Shown: positions 27,125-35,827 of the stretch, piece after piece
How the letters are laid out: the number at the start of each line of letters is the position of its first letter
Numbering within the stretch: the first letter of the stretch is position 1
From: Pseudoalteromonas byunsanensis
Lineage (GTDB): Bacteria; Pseudomonadota; Gammaproteobacteria; Enterobacterales; Alteromonadaceae
Direction of reading: 5' to 3'
Assembly: GCF_001854475.1 (NCBI RefSeq)
Contig: NZ_MNAN01000026.1
Span: forward strand, 124,001 to 188,000
Length of the DNA stretch: 64,000 bases
Made by a program: the position numbers and the translations under genes
Notes under the pieces: generated by a model
What the model was told of the DNA's origin: nothing
Databases searched by the model: none
The model's input: the letters and a program-made list of their open reading frames with translations, nothing else

Positions 27125-28657
27125 TTAAACCTTTGCAATACCGTATTTTGCGATATTGTTGAGCAATAATCTGTTGCTTGGCTGAGTGTCTAAACCTTGC
27201 TGAGCTATCTGCGTCACTTGCTTAAAAAGGCTATTAATTTGCGGCGTGATGCTGTAATTATTAACCAACGTGTTGAAACCCATACCATAAAGCACATATT
27301 GGTAACTAGCTGGCGAGAAAACTTCATCTATATGGTCCAAATCACCGTGTTTAGGCGGTCGATGACGCCAAAGTGTCAATAAGTTCTTTAAACTTAGCGG
27401 GACTTGTTCAGATTTCATGCTTTGCCAATACGCTGTATCGCTGCGCTCGCTAAGTACATAATGAAGTTTTAAAAAATCTATGATACGTGCCCAGTGATAA
27501 CTAAACTTTGCATTGAAGCGTTGTGCTACAACCTCCATCATGTCTTCACTTTCGGGTAAATTATCACAGACATACTGAGCGCCAAGCTCTATCATAACCA
27601 ACGCCGATGCCTCCAGCGGCTCGATAAACCCAGCAGACATACCTATCGCGACACAGTTTCTATGCCAAAATTTTTCTCGGTAGCCTGGACTAAATTTTAT
27701 TTCTTTTACCTGAGCATCTTGATGCACACGTAACCCTTGGCCGCTAATATATTCAAGTAACTGTGAGGAAGCTTCCTCAAAATCACAGTATTCACTGGCA
27801 AAGGTGTAGCCTATCCCTCGCCTGCTTTGCAGTGCAATGTCCCATATCCAACCATACGATTGTGCAGTTGATTTGGTACAAGATGCTACATCGCTCTCAG
27901 GGGTATTGTGTTGAACTTGCAGCGCAACCGCACGGTCATTTTTCAAGATATGTTTTTTCGAAAGCCACTGAACGCCAAAATGTTTGCCCAGCAATAAAGA
28001 ACGGCTTCCCGTACAATCTATGAATAATTCAGCGGCCAATTCACCATGTTCTTGTGTGCTGACAGACTCAATATTCTCATCCACCTGACCATTAACTGAA
28101 ATAACATCATCTTGTATCAAAGTTACGCCAAGTTTGGTTGTGCAGTGCTGTTTCAATAGCTGTGCAAACTTATCGGCATTTAAATGGTAGCCATAATTGG
28201 CTCTACCTTGATACTGAGGATCGCTGGCTGTTTTGGGGGCAAGTGATCTATCACACCAATAGCTTTGCGAGCAGGACGCATGAGCGAAATCGACTTTGTC
28301 TTTTATCCCTAACCACGGTGTAACAATGTCGAATTGTTCAGTATATCCGGCTGGTAACGAAAACGGATGGTAGTAACTATGCTCTTTTCTTTGCGCCCAG
28401 TTGATAAACTCAGAACCCTGTTTGAAAGACGCTTCACACTGGTGCATAAATTCGTCTTCATCGATGCCAATTTTTTGTAATGTGGTACGCATCGTTGGCC
28501 AAGTCCCCTCACCAACACCTATGGTGGCAATATGCTTGGACTCAATTAACGTTATTTTCCAGTTTCGACATTGCGAAGCAAGCAGACCAGCAGTTAACCA
28601 ACCTGCACTACCGCCACCAACAATTAAAACGCGTTTTGTTTTTGTATTATGACTCAT
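27125..28657 (-). CDS. Flavin-dependent tryptophan-halogenase-like protein
   Basis: A 510-residue flavoprotein of the PrnA/tryptophan-7-halogenase superfamily. The FAD-binding GxGxxG is VLIVGGGSAGWLTAGLL (residues about 10-26). GVGEGTWPTM follows, and the lysine that binds the halogenating species in PrnA is present (Lys79 in ASFKQGSEFINW). The diagnostic WxWxIP motif is changed to WIWDIA (about residues 270-275). Halogenation activity is therefore uncertain. It lies in the TonB-receptor operon, whose context suggests carbohydrate uptake rather than antibiotic synthesis. Confidence 0.85.
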   Translation of the reverse strand: MSHNTKTKRVLIVGGGSAGWLTAGLLASQCRNWKITLIESKHIATIGVGEGTWPTMRTTLQKIGIDEDEFMHQCEASFKQGSEFINWAQRKEHSYYHPFSLPAGYTEQFDIVTPWLGIKDKVDFAHASCSQSYWCDRSLAPKTASDPQYQGRANYGYHLNADKFAQLLKQHCTTKLGVTLIQDDVISVNGQVDENIESVSTQEHGELAAELFIDCTGSRSLLLGKHFGVQWLSKKHILKNDRAVALQVQHNTPESDVASCTKSTAQSYGWIWDIALQSRRGIGYTFASEYCDFEEASSQLLEYISGQGLRVHQDAQVKEIKFSPGYREKFWHRNCVAIGMSAGFIEPLEASALVMIELGAQYVCDNLPESEDMMEVVAQRFNAKFSYHWARIIDFLKLHYVLSERSDTAYWQSMKSEQVPLSLKNLLTLWRHRPPKHGDLDHIDEVFSPASYQYVLYGMGFNTLVNNYSITPQINSLFKQVTQIAQQGLDTQPSNRLLLNNIAKYGIAKV

Positions 28658-28681
28658 AGGTTTCTCTTACCAAGCAGCTAA

Positions 28682-28709
28682 TATAAAGCCGCTTTTCAGC
28701 GGCTTTATA
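28682..28709 (-). terminator. Intercistronic hairpin between TonB-receptor and halogenase genes
   Basis: TATAAAGCCGC pairs with GCGGCTTTATA around a 6-base loop, just after the receptor stop and before the halogenase start. The T-run is weak, so partial termination or mRNA stabilisation is likely, favouring receptor over downstream expression. Confidence 0.6.
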
Positions 28710-28721
28710 TTAATACTAGTC

Positions 28722-31682
28722 TTAGAAAGTATAACGTGCACCTAAGTTATAACGCGCACCATATTGTGCGCCATTTAGGAACTGCTCAGGATAACGAACA
28801 TATACCCTTTGCGTTTCTTCAGTGATGTTCAATCCTTCAAAGAAGATAGTAAGGTTTTCATTAACCTGATAGTTTACGTTAAGGTCAATCTGTGAGTAAG
28901 CCTCTGTAAACACAGGCGATGAGTGCTGATCAAAGTCTGATAAGAACTCATCACGCCAGTTGTATGACACACGAACTGACAAACCGTCTTTATCATAAAT
29001 AGCTGACAAGTTAGCCGAATCACTCATACCTACAAGTGCAAACTGAGGTGTTGTGATATCACGGTTTACGCTTACGTCTCCGTTAACAATAGTAGCATTC
29101 GCCTGAATACCGAAACCACTTTCACCAAACATGTGCTGTATGGCAAGCTCCCACCCATATAAACGTGAAGCTCGTAAGTTTACATCTCGAGAAACCGCAA
29201 AAGAAGCTAGCGGATCATTTTCATTTGAGCCAATACGAGTACCCGCTTCTTGACCCATATTCTCGTTAATGCGGTCGTGAATCGCTTGATCGGACGGTTG
29301 AATTCCTTCAGCTATCAACTGCTCTCGTGCTTCATCTGCACGTGGCCCAATGAACACATCGCGTAAGCCTTCGATAGTCTCGTCGGTTGTGACATTCACT
29401 AAGAAGTTATCAACTTTCTTGTTGAAGTAACCAATCGAAACATAGCTTCCTTGGTCATAATAGTATTCAAAAGACACATCGTAGTTATCTGCAACATAGG
29501 GCTGTAACTGTGGATTACCCACTGACACTTTACGCTGGCCGACTTTAGGGTTACCCAAAAAGTTTTTAGTTGAACCTAACGCATCAATCGGGGGACGCGT
29601 TAATGAACGAGAGTAAGACGCTCGTGCAATTACATCATCCATAATTTCGTAATCGATGTCGATGCTCGGTAAAAACTCTTCGGTTTCACCTGTACCTGAT
29701 GAAAAGGTCTGTTCACTGGCGTACACATACTCCCATTCGTTACCATTAACCCACTCCATAGCAACTGCTGGGCGTTCTAGACCTGCTGATTCAACATCCG
29801 TTTCCTCATAACGTACACCTATTACAACATTTAGTGGTCTGTCTGCCACTTCAAACGCCATATTTACCTGAGTATACAATGCAGTTGTAGTTTCTTTAAC
29901 GCGACTATCGTTGTCAATTGGACCTGCTTGAAACTTGCCATTTACTTCTTCTGGCCAACCATCGTTGTATATGTCTGGTGCTATTGTATCGTCAATGGTC
30001 TCAAACAGATGAAGAACTTGGTCAAAGTCCGCTGTCATGTAGTAATCGACAGGTTTACTACCCGCGTTAGAGAAACCATCAAGTACACCGTCAATACCTA
30101 CACGACTAAACATATCATCAGGAAAATGAACTGCTGACCATGTCCACCAACCAGCAGGTAGGTTTTGCGAGTATGCTTTTGTTTCTCTGAACTCCATTTG
30201 TGTACGAGATGCACCAAAAGACACTTTACTTACAAAGCCGCTGTCGTTATTAACCCACTCTCCTTTGAGTTGGAATTGAGTCATATCGTTTTCACGCATA
30301 TCCTGAGAGACTGCGCCAAATAAAGAGCCCATGTCTGCGCCGGTTAGTTCATCCTGGGGGTTACCTTGACCATCGATTAAGTCAAAGCCCCATAACGGGA
30401 TCCCATTGGCGTCAACCATGTTGGTTTTCACATTGATATTAGCCGTATTGGGGCCAAAAGCGTCTCCCGCATCTTCACAGAAACCACAAGACGTATTACC
30501 TATAATTAGGAAGGCATCATTACCTAACCCAGCACCTTCATTAGTTGCTCTAGAATCGTGAGCATCAAACTCAAAACTCAAAGCGTCTGAAGCCTGCCAT
30601 TGAAGATTAAAGCCTAAAGACTTATTCTCATTCTCGTATTGGGCTCGACTCAAATTGGTCGCGTAGTCCCCACCGATTTCAGCAACATTGGTGTACGTAC
30701 CATTTTCATTAATTGTGGCACTTTTAACGTTACCACCATTATTAAACCAAACCCCAAACGCATTGCGGTTAGATTCAAATTCAAGTTTCGAATAAGTGTA
30801 ATCAACCGTTGCTGTTAAATCATCGTTGATGGCATATTGTAAAACCAACTGGCCATTTATACGTGTTCGCTCGTTATCATTAATTGAGTAACCAGAGTTT
30901 TGAGGATACCAAGTTGCACCGTCTTCGCGCTTATTGTTATCAGTTAACTCAAGGTCTGGTGAGGCGCTGATATCAACATTGGGGATCCAGTTATCAATGG
31001 CCGCTTTTTCTTCTCGGTTGTTTCTATCTTGATAAGATCCAGAGAGAAGTACGCCAAACTTGTCATCGTTAAAGGTATTACTGTATATTCCTGAAACCTC
31101 AGGAGTAATAGCGTCTCCCTCTTCGTTTGAAGTCTCAAGTACCCCTTTTACGCCAAGTGATGCTTTCAACCCAGGCGAGGTTAACGGCTTAGCAGTCAAC
31201 ATGTTCACTGTCGCGCCAATACCGCCGCTAGGTAAGTCAGCCTTGGTGGTTTTATAGATTTCTACCGCACTCACGCCCTCAGTCGCGATATTAGCGAAGT
31301 CAAAGGAGCGCCCACCTACAGTTGGAAGCTGACGACCGTTAAGCGTAACCAAGTTAAACTCTGGCCCCATACCACGAACCGTCACCTTGCTGCCTTCGTT
31401 ATTACTGCGGTCAATTGACACGCCAGTTATACGTTGCAATGACTCGGCCAAATTTGAATCTGGAAACTTACCGATATCTTCTGCAGTGATGGCATCTACA
31501 ACGCCAGTAGCGCTGCGCTTGACATCCATTGACTTGATCAAGCTGCCTTTAATACCCGTAACTTCGATTACTTCTATTTTTTCTTGTTGTTCTTGCGCCA
31601 TTGCGTACGGTGCCAAGTTACCCGCTAAAATAAGCGATAAACTCGTTGCCAGCATGGATTTGTTAAATTGTTTTGTTGTCAT
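28722..31682 (-). CDS. TonB-dependent receptor for an oligosaccharide
   Basis: A 986-residue outer-membrane receptor. The signal peptide ends near AMAQ, the plug domain starts with IEVIEVTGIKGSLIKSMDVK and contains DSNLAESLQRITGVSIDR and VTVRGMGPEFNLVTLNGRQL, and a long 22-strand barrel ends in GARYNLGARYTF. The terminal phenylalanine is typical. This subtype occurs in carbohydrate utilisation loci of marine gammaproteobacteria. I chose the ATG at 31682 because GGGGAT precedes it. Two LacI-type operators lie 71-118 bases upstream. It heads a four-gene operon. Beta-glucan as substrate is inferred from neighbours. Confidence 0.9.
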   Translation of the reverse strand: MTTKQFNKSMLATSLSLILAGNLAPYAMAQEQQEKIEVIEVTGIKGSLIKSMDVKRSATGVVDAITAEDIGKFPDSNLAESLQRITGVSIDRSNNEGSKVTVRGMGPEFNLVTLNGRQLPTVGGRSFDFANIATEGVSAVEIYKTTKADLPSGGIGATVNMLTAKPLTSPGLKASLGVKGVLETSNEEGDAITPEVSGIYSNTFNDDKFGVLLSGSYQDRNNREEKAAIDNWIPNVDISASPDLELTDNNKREDGATWYPQNSGYSINDNERTRINGQLVLQYAINDDLTATVDYTYSKLEFESNRNAFGVWFNNGGNVKSATINENGTYTNVAEIGGDYATNLSRAQYENENKSLGFNLQWQASDALSFEFDAHDSRATNEGAGLGNDAFLIIGNTSCGFCEDAGDAFGPNTANINVKTNMVDANGIPLWGFDLIDGQGNPQDELTGADMGSLFGAVSQDMRENDMTQFQLKGEWVNNDSGFVSKVSFGASRTQMEFRETKAYSQNLPAGWWTWSAVHFPDDMFSRVGIDGVLDGFSNAGSKPVDYYMTADFDQVLHLFETIDDTIAPDIYNDGWPEEVNGKFQAGPIDNDSRVKETTTALYTQVNMAFEVADRPLNVVIGVRYEETDVESAGLERPAVAMEWVNGNEWEYVYASEQTFSSGTGETEEFLPSIDIDYEIMDDVIARASYSRSLTRPPIDALGSTKNFLGNPKVGQRKVSVGNPQLQPYVADNYDVSFEYYYDQGSYVSIGYFNKKVDNFLVNVTTDETIEGLRDVFIGPRADEAREQLIAEGIQPSDQAIHDRINENMGQEAGTRIGSNENDPLASFAVSRDVNLRASRLYGWELAIQHMFGESGFGIQANATIVNGDVSVNRDITTPQFALVGMSDSANLSAIYDKDGLSVRVSYNWRDEFLSDFDQHSSPVFTEAYSQIDLNVNYQVNENLTIFFEGLNITEETQRVYVRYPEQFLNGAQYGARYNLGARYTF

Positions 31683-31752
31683 ATTGATCCCCGGACCACA
31701 CGATTGTTTATTGCTCCTCAAAAAAACATAGAGTAAATTTTGAGTCACACAC

Positions 31753-31770
31753 AATGTAAGCGCTTACATT
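31753..31770. promoter_or_regulatory. LacI-type operator 1
   Basis: AATGTAAGCGCTTACATT is a perfect 18-bp palindrome with the central CG typical of LacI-family operators, upstream of the TonB-receptor gene. Confidence 0.85.
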
Positions 31771-31782
31771 TAAGTTAAAAAA

Positions 31783-31800
31783 AATGAAAGCGCTTACATT
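31783..31800. promoter_or_regulatory. LacI-type operator 2
   Basis: AATGAAAGCGCTTACATT differs from the perfect palindrome at one position. Its centre is 30 bases from operator 1, about three helical turns, so both sites face the same side of the DNA. Confidence 0.85.
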
Positions 31801-31891
31801 TAAATTAGAGTATATCTCAGTCATAGTCAAATAAAATGTTATATACTCTAATTTATGTTTTTAAAACCTTTAAAATTAATTAGATAGCAAG

Positions 31892-32893
31892 TCAAACATA
31901 TTCGATACTTGAGTCTCTTATTTCTAGTTTAGGCACAAACACCGACTCTATATCTAAATTCTTTTTTTCATAAACTTGTTTAAGAATATATTTTGCGGCC
32001 ATTCTTCCCATTTCATAGATGGGATAGTCGATAGTTGTTAATGTTGGGTATAAATAGTTTGCATAAATAATATTATCAAACCCCACAACTGAAAGCTCGG
32101 ATGGGACATTGATGCCTAACTGCCTTGCTCGAGTCATAACACCCGAGGCCATTTCATCATTGGCACAAACGACACAACTAAATTTAGGAGCATGCTCACA
32201 AAGCCAATCTAACCCTTTTGAGCCGGAACTTTGCTGGTAGTCCCCCTCAAAACATAACGCTTCATCGAAATCTATACCCGCATCAGTTAGCGCTTGTTTG
32301 TGACCTTGCAAGCGCTCTTGTGCATCTTGTTTCCATTTCGGGCCGCTGATATATGCCAACTTTTGGTGTCCGAGTTTTATCAAATGCTGTGTCGCTAGAT
32401 ATCCACCTTGCTTATTATCCAAGCGAATACAACGGTTTTCTAGCTGCTTTATATAACGATTGATCAGTACAAATTCTATACCTCTAGATTCGAGGTTCAA
32501 TAAATACTCGTCTGTTACAGCCTCAGCGTGCAGGATCAAAGCATCACATTTACGACCAATTAAAAACTCTATACTGGCGCGCTCTCGCTCTTCGTCTGAA
32601 TGGCCTGAGGTGATTATCGTATGCTTTCCTTCGAGCCTTAAGGTATCTTCTATAGCACTCATCATGTCTCCGAAAAACGGACCATGTAGTTCTGACACCA
32701 ATACACCGACGCTATTTGAACGATTCGACGCCAGTGATTGAGCAATTGAATTAGGCTGATAGCCTAATTCAGCCATCGCTTTAAGCACCTTTTGCTTGGT
32801 TTTATCGCTAACCTTTGTATTATTATTCATAACCCGCGATACGGTAGCAAGCGATACTCCCGCAAGCTCTGACACTTGATAAATAGTGGCCAT
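31892..32893 (-). CDS. LacI-family repressor of the beta-glucoside locus
   Basis: A 333-residue regulator. The N-terminal helix-turn-helix ATIYQVSELAGVSLATVSRV and the minor-groove hinge helix (SIAQSLASNRSNSVGVLV) are followed by a periplasmic-binding-protein-like sugar domain. The family binds palindromes with a central CG, exactly the type of the three sites in this locus. It is the last gene of the GH1-transporter operon, 19 bases after the transporter gene. The inducer is probably a beta-linked gluco-oligosaccharide or its product (inference). Confidence 0.9.
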   Translation of the reverse strand: MATIYQVSELAGVSLATVSRVMNNNTKVSDKTKQKVLKAMAELGYQPNSIAQSLASNRSNSVGVLVSELHGPFFGDMMSAIEDTLRLEGKHTIITSGHSDEERERASIEFLIGRKCDALILHAEAVTDEYLLNLESRGIEFVLINRYIKQLENRCIRLDNKQGGYLATQHLIKLGHQKLAYISGPKWKQDAQERLQGHKQALTDAGIDFDEALCFEGDYQQSSGSKGLDWLCEHAPKFSCVVCANDEMASGVMTRARQLGINVPSELSVVGFDNIIYANYLYPTLTTIDYPIYEMGRMAAKYILKQVYEKKNLDIESVFVPKLEIRDSSIEYV

Positions 32894-32912
32894 ACCCTTC
32901 CTTTAAAACTGG

Positions 32913-34253
32913 TTAACCTTGTTGGCTCTTTAGCTGACTCAACTGCGCTTGTACTGAGATCATATAGGGACCATCAAGCAAATAACTACGCATTAGATAT
33001 GCCACGACAATCGAACCGAATGCCGGGAAAATGCTAAAACTGAGTGAAATACCATACTGAGTTTGAGGTGATTGTGCCACATCTGCCTGATAACCAAAAT
33101 AGCTTAGCAGCCAACCCGCAATCGCTCCGCCAAGTGCGATACCAAGTTTTATAAAAAATACCACCGAGGAATATACCATACCTGTCACACGACGCTTGGT
33201 GGTCAAATGACCATAATCTATCGTGTCAGCCATCATTGCCCAAAGCAAAGGTGTTGCCATCTGTAAGAAAAAACTCCACAAAGCAAACAAAACAAATGCC
33301 CATTGCCACTGATGTTGCTCTACAAAAAATGCAAGTGCGCACAACAGCGCCGCTGTTACTTGCAAACTGATATATGCTTTTACTTTACACACTCGACTGG
33401 CAAGCCAACTAGAACATGCACAGCCTAATATGCTGGCTATCATTCCCACGGTTACAAATTGCGTTACCAAATCTGGCAGTTGTAAATAGTACTTCACATA
33501 ATAAACAGCTAACGATGCCTTAAGCACCTGACCTGTTAGAAGAAATACTCCTACTAATGAAAGAATACGCCATTGAGAATTTTTAAAAAGGAGCTTGAAA
33601 TCACTACTAATTGCGGGAGTTGATAGACTGGGATTTGGCTTAATTCGCTCTTTCGTTCCTAAAAAGCACAACAGAAACAATATCATTCCGAGTAGGCCCA
33701 TAAGTGCCATGGTCAGTTGGTAGCCCTTTTGTACATCTCCATTACCCAATAGCTCCACCAGCGGCATCGTACCCGCCGCAATAATAAGCCCACCCAACAT
33801 TCCAAATACAAAACGGTATGATTGCAAAGATACTCGCTGCTGTGGATCTTTGGTCATAACCCCGCCCAATGCTGAATATGGAATATTAATGGCGGTGTAG
33901 ACCAGCATCAACAAAGCATATGTCACAAAAGCGTATGCAACTTTTAGGTTATATGGCCACTGGGGCGTTGTAAAAGCTAATATACTGATAAGAGCAAAAG
34001 GCACGCACAACCATAAAAGATAAGGCCTATATTGACCATATTTACTTTGCGTTCTATCTGCAATCGCGCCCATTAGAGGGTCTGTTACCGCATCAAAAAT
34101 TCGCACCACTAAAAACAGTGTACCCACAAGGGCCGGTTCTAAGCCCATCACATCGGTATAGAACAGTAACAAAAACATCATTACTGTCTGGAAAATCAGG
34201 TTACTGGCTGTATCCCCTAATCCGTATGCTATTTTTTCTTTTATTGTCAGCAT
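32913..34253 (-). CDS. GPH-family sugar:cation symporter
   Basis: A 446-residue inner-membrane transporter with about twelve hydrophobic segments. IAYGLGDTASNLIFQ and DAVTDPLMGAIADRTQSKYGQYRPYLLW are hallmarks of the glycoside-pentoside-hexuronide:cation symporter group (MelB-like). It is placed between the GH1 gene (8 bases upstream) and the LacI gene, and probably imports cellobiose, laminaribiose or similar beta-glucosides for the cytoplasmic GH1 enzyme. The exact sugar is inferred. Confidence 0.87.
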   Translation of the reverse strand: MLTIKEKIAYGLGDTASNLIFQTVMMFLLLFYTDVMGLEPALVGTLFLVVRIFDAVTDPLMGAIADRTQSKYGQYRPYLLWLCVPFALISILAFTTPQWPYNLKVAYAFVTYALLMLVYTAINIPYSALGGVMTKDPQQRVSLQSYRFVFGMLGGLIIAAGTMPLVELLGNGDVQKGYQLTMALMGLLGMILFLLCFLGTKERIKPNPSLSTPAISSDFKLLFKNSQWRILSLVGVFLLTGQVLKASLAVYYVKYYLQLPDLVTQFVTVGMIASILGCACSSWLASRVCKVKAYISLQVTAALLCALAFFVEQHQWQWAFVLFALWSFFLQMATPLLWAMMADTIDYGHLTTKRRVTGMVYSSVVFFIKLGIALGGAIAGWLLSYFGYQADVAQSPQTQYGISLSFSIFPAFGSIVVAYLMRSYLLDGPYMISVQAQLSQLKSQQG

Positions 34254-34261
34254 CGTTTTCT

Positions 34262-35602
34262 CTATTTATGTGATCGCCCGCGCAACATATCCCGATATGC
34301 TTTAGCGCTTTGCTTTAATGTCCGTTTTTGAGTCTGGTAATCTACATAGACAATCCCAAAGCGCTTCTCATATCCTTCAGCCCACTCAAAATTATCCATA
34401 AGACTCCAAGCAAAATAACCTCGTACGTCCACACCAGAGTCAATCGCTTGTTCGATAGCAGCTAAGTGTGTTTGTATGTAATTAATTCTATCCTGATCGT
34501 CAATTTTTCCTTCAACCAACTTGTCTTTCATCGCAGCGCCATTTTCCGTGATTATTACCTCTGGTAATTTATAACAGCGATTTAGGTCCGTTAATAGTTT
34601 ATATAAACCAGCGGGATAGATCTCCCACCCCATATCAGTTAGAGACATCGTCTGAGGAGCCTGTAACTTAAAACCTTCCTCATCACAGTACTGGTATATG
34701 GCACGGCTATAATAGTTGACGCCAATATAATCAATTGGCTGACATATTATACCCATGTCTCCAGACTCTATAATGGGTTTGTGTATATCAGGCATGTCAT
34801 TAATCACATCCGGGTAGCACCCTTCGAGTAGCGGTTTGATGTACCATTGGTTAAAGTGTTCATCAGCTAAACGCGCGGCGCCAACATCTTGCTCGCTTGT
34901 GCTAGCAGCGTAACAAGGGCTGAAGTTGAGCACGATACCATTTTTACTGTTTGGACTGTTTTTTTCTAATACCTTCATAGCTAAGCCATGAGCAAGCAAC
35001 AAATGATGCGCAGCCTGTTTGCCAAATTGTTTGTTCTTTAAACCTGGCGCGTGAATGCCTGTTTCATAGCCCAAATAAGCACTGCACCAAGGTTCATTAA
35101 GCGTTGCATATGAATAGACTCTATCTCCAAATGCTTGCGACACCACATCAACATAATTTGCAAATTCAAAAGCTGTATCTCTGTTTAGCCAACCGCCTTT
35201 TTCCTCTAGATATTGAGGCAAGTCCCAGTGATAAAGTGTAACGAATGCCTTTATATTTAGCTCTTCTAGCTTTTTTAGCAAAGCGATGTAAAAATTTAGT
35301 CCTTGCTTGTTAATGCTACCATCAAGATTCATCACTCGCCCCCAAGCGACGGAGAACCTGTAAGCGTCAACCCCCAACTTGGCAATCATCTGAACATCTT
35401 GCTGCCAAAGCTTGATATGCTCACAGGCAACATCACCATTTGAGCCATCAGAAATATTCCCCTCACCTTCGCAAAACTTATCCCAAATAGTTTCTAGCCT
35501 TGAATCGCGACCTCCTTCGATTTGATAAGAAGATGTTGCGACCCCGAAAGTAAATCGTGGGCTATTTAACGGTGAATCGCTTTTAAGTTTCAGTGATGTC
35601 AT
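34262..35602 (-). CDS. GH1 beta-glucosidase
   Basis: A 446-residue glycoside hydrolase family 1 enzyme that releases glucose from beta-glucosides. The acid/base glutamate is Glu170 in YATLNEPW and the nucleophile Glu353 in VIITENGAAM. FTFGVATSSYQIEGG is the family start signature. It has no signal peptide and is cytoplasmic, matching the import role of the next gene. It heads the minus-strand operon GH1-transporter-LacI and is divergent from the GluP-type gene, with one LacI operator between them. Confidence 0.93.
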   Translation of the reverse strand: MTSLKLKSDSPLNSPRFTFGVATSSYQIEGGRDSRLETIWDKFCEGEGNISDGSNGDVACEHIKLWQQDVQMIAKLGVDAYRFSVAWGRVMNLDGSINKQGLNFYIALLKKLEELNIKAFVTLYHWDLPQYLEEKGGWLNRDTAFEFANYVDVVSQAFGDRVYSYATLNEPWCSAYLGYETGIHAPGLKNKQFGKQAAHHLLLAHGLAMKVLEKNSPNSKNGIVLNFSPCYAASTSEQDVGAARLADEHFNQWYIKPLLEGCYPDVINDMPDIHKPIIESGDMGIICQPIDYIGVNYYSRAIYQYCDEEGFKLQAPQTMSLTDMGWEIYPAGLYKLLTDLNRCYKLPEVIITENGAAMKDKLVEGKIDDQDRINYIQTHLAAIEQAIDSGVDVRGYFAWSLMDNFEWAEGYEKRFGIVYVDYQTQKRTLKQSAKAYRDMLRGRSHK

Positions 35603-35705
35603 TAGTTATGCTCTTTGCTTATTGTGGTTTTGCCGGCGCTATTAGCCATATCGGTAACATAATAAAAAATACTTGCGTGTTGCTTTAAGAGATGATTATG
35701 CTATA

Positions 35706-35723
35706 AATGAAAGCGCTTACATT
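35706..35723. promoter_or_regulatory. LacI-type operator 3, in the divergent GH1/transporter promoter region
   Basis: AATGAAAGCGCTTACATT is identical to operator 2. Its centre lies about 113 bases from each of the two divergent start codons, so one site could control both operons. Confidence 0.85.
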
Positions 35724-35827
35724 TTAAATAAACGTTAATTGCAAACCAGCGTTAGGTCAAGCTGTTTCATTATTTAATAATGTAACTTACTAAAATAAAA
35801 ACACTTTAATTTAACCGAGGTAATAAC

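Noticed and set aside
27125..28657. Part of an antibiotic biosynthesis cluster because of the tryptophan-halogenase similarity
   Set aside because: All neighbours are carbohydrate uptake and hydrolysis genes under a LacI-type repressor, and no biosynthetic genes are present.
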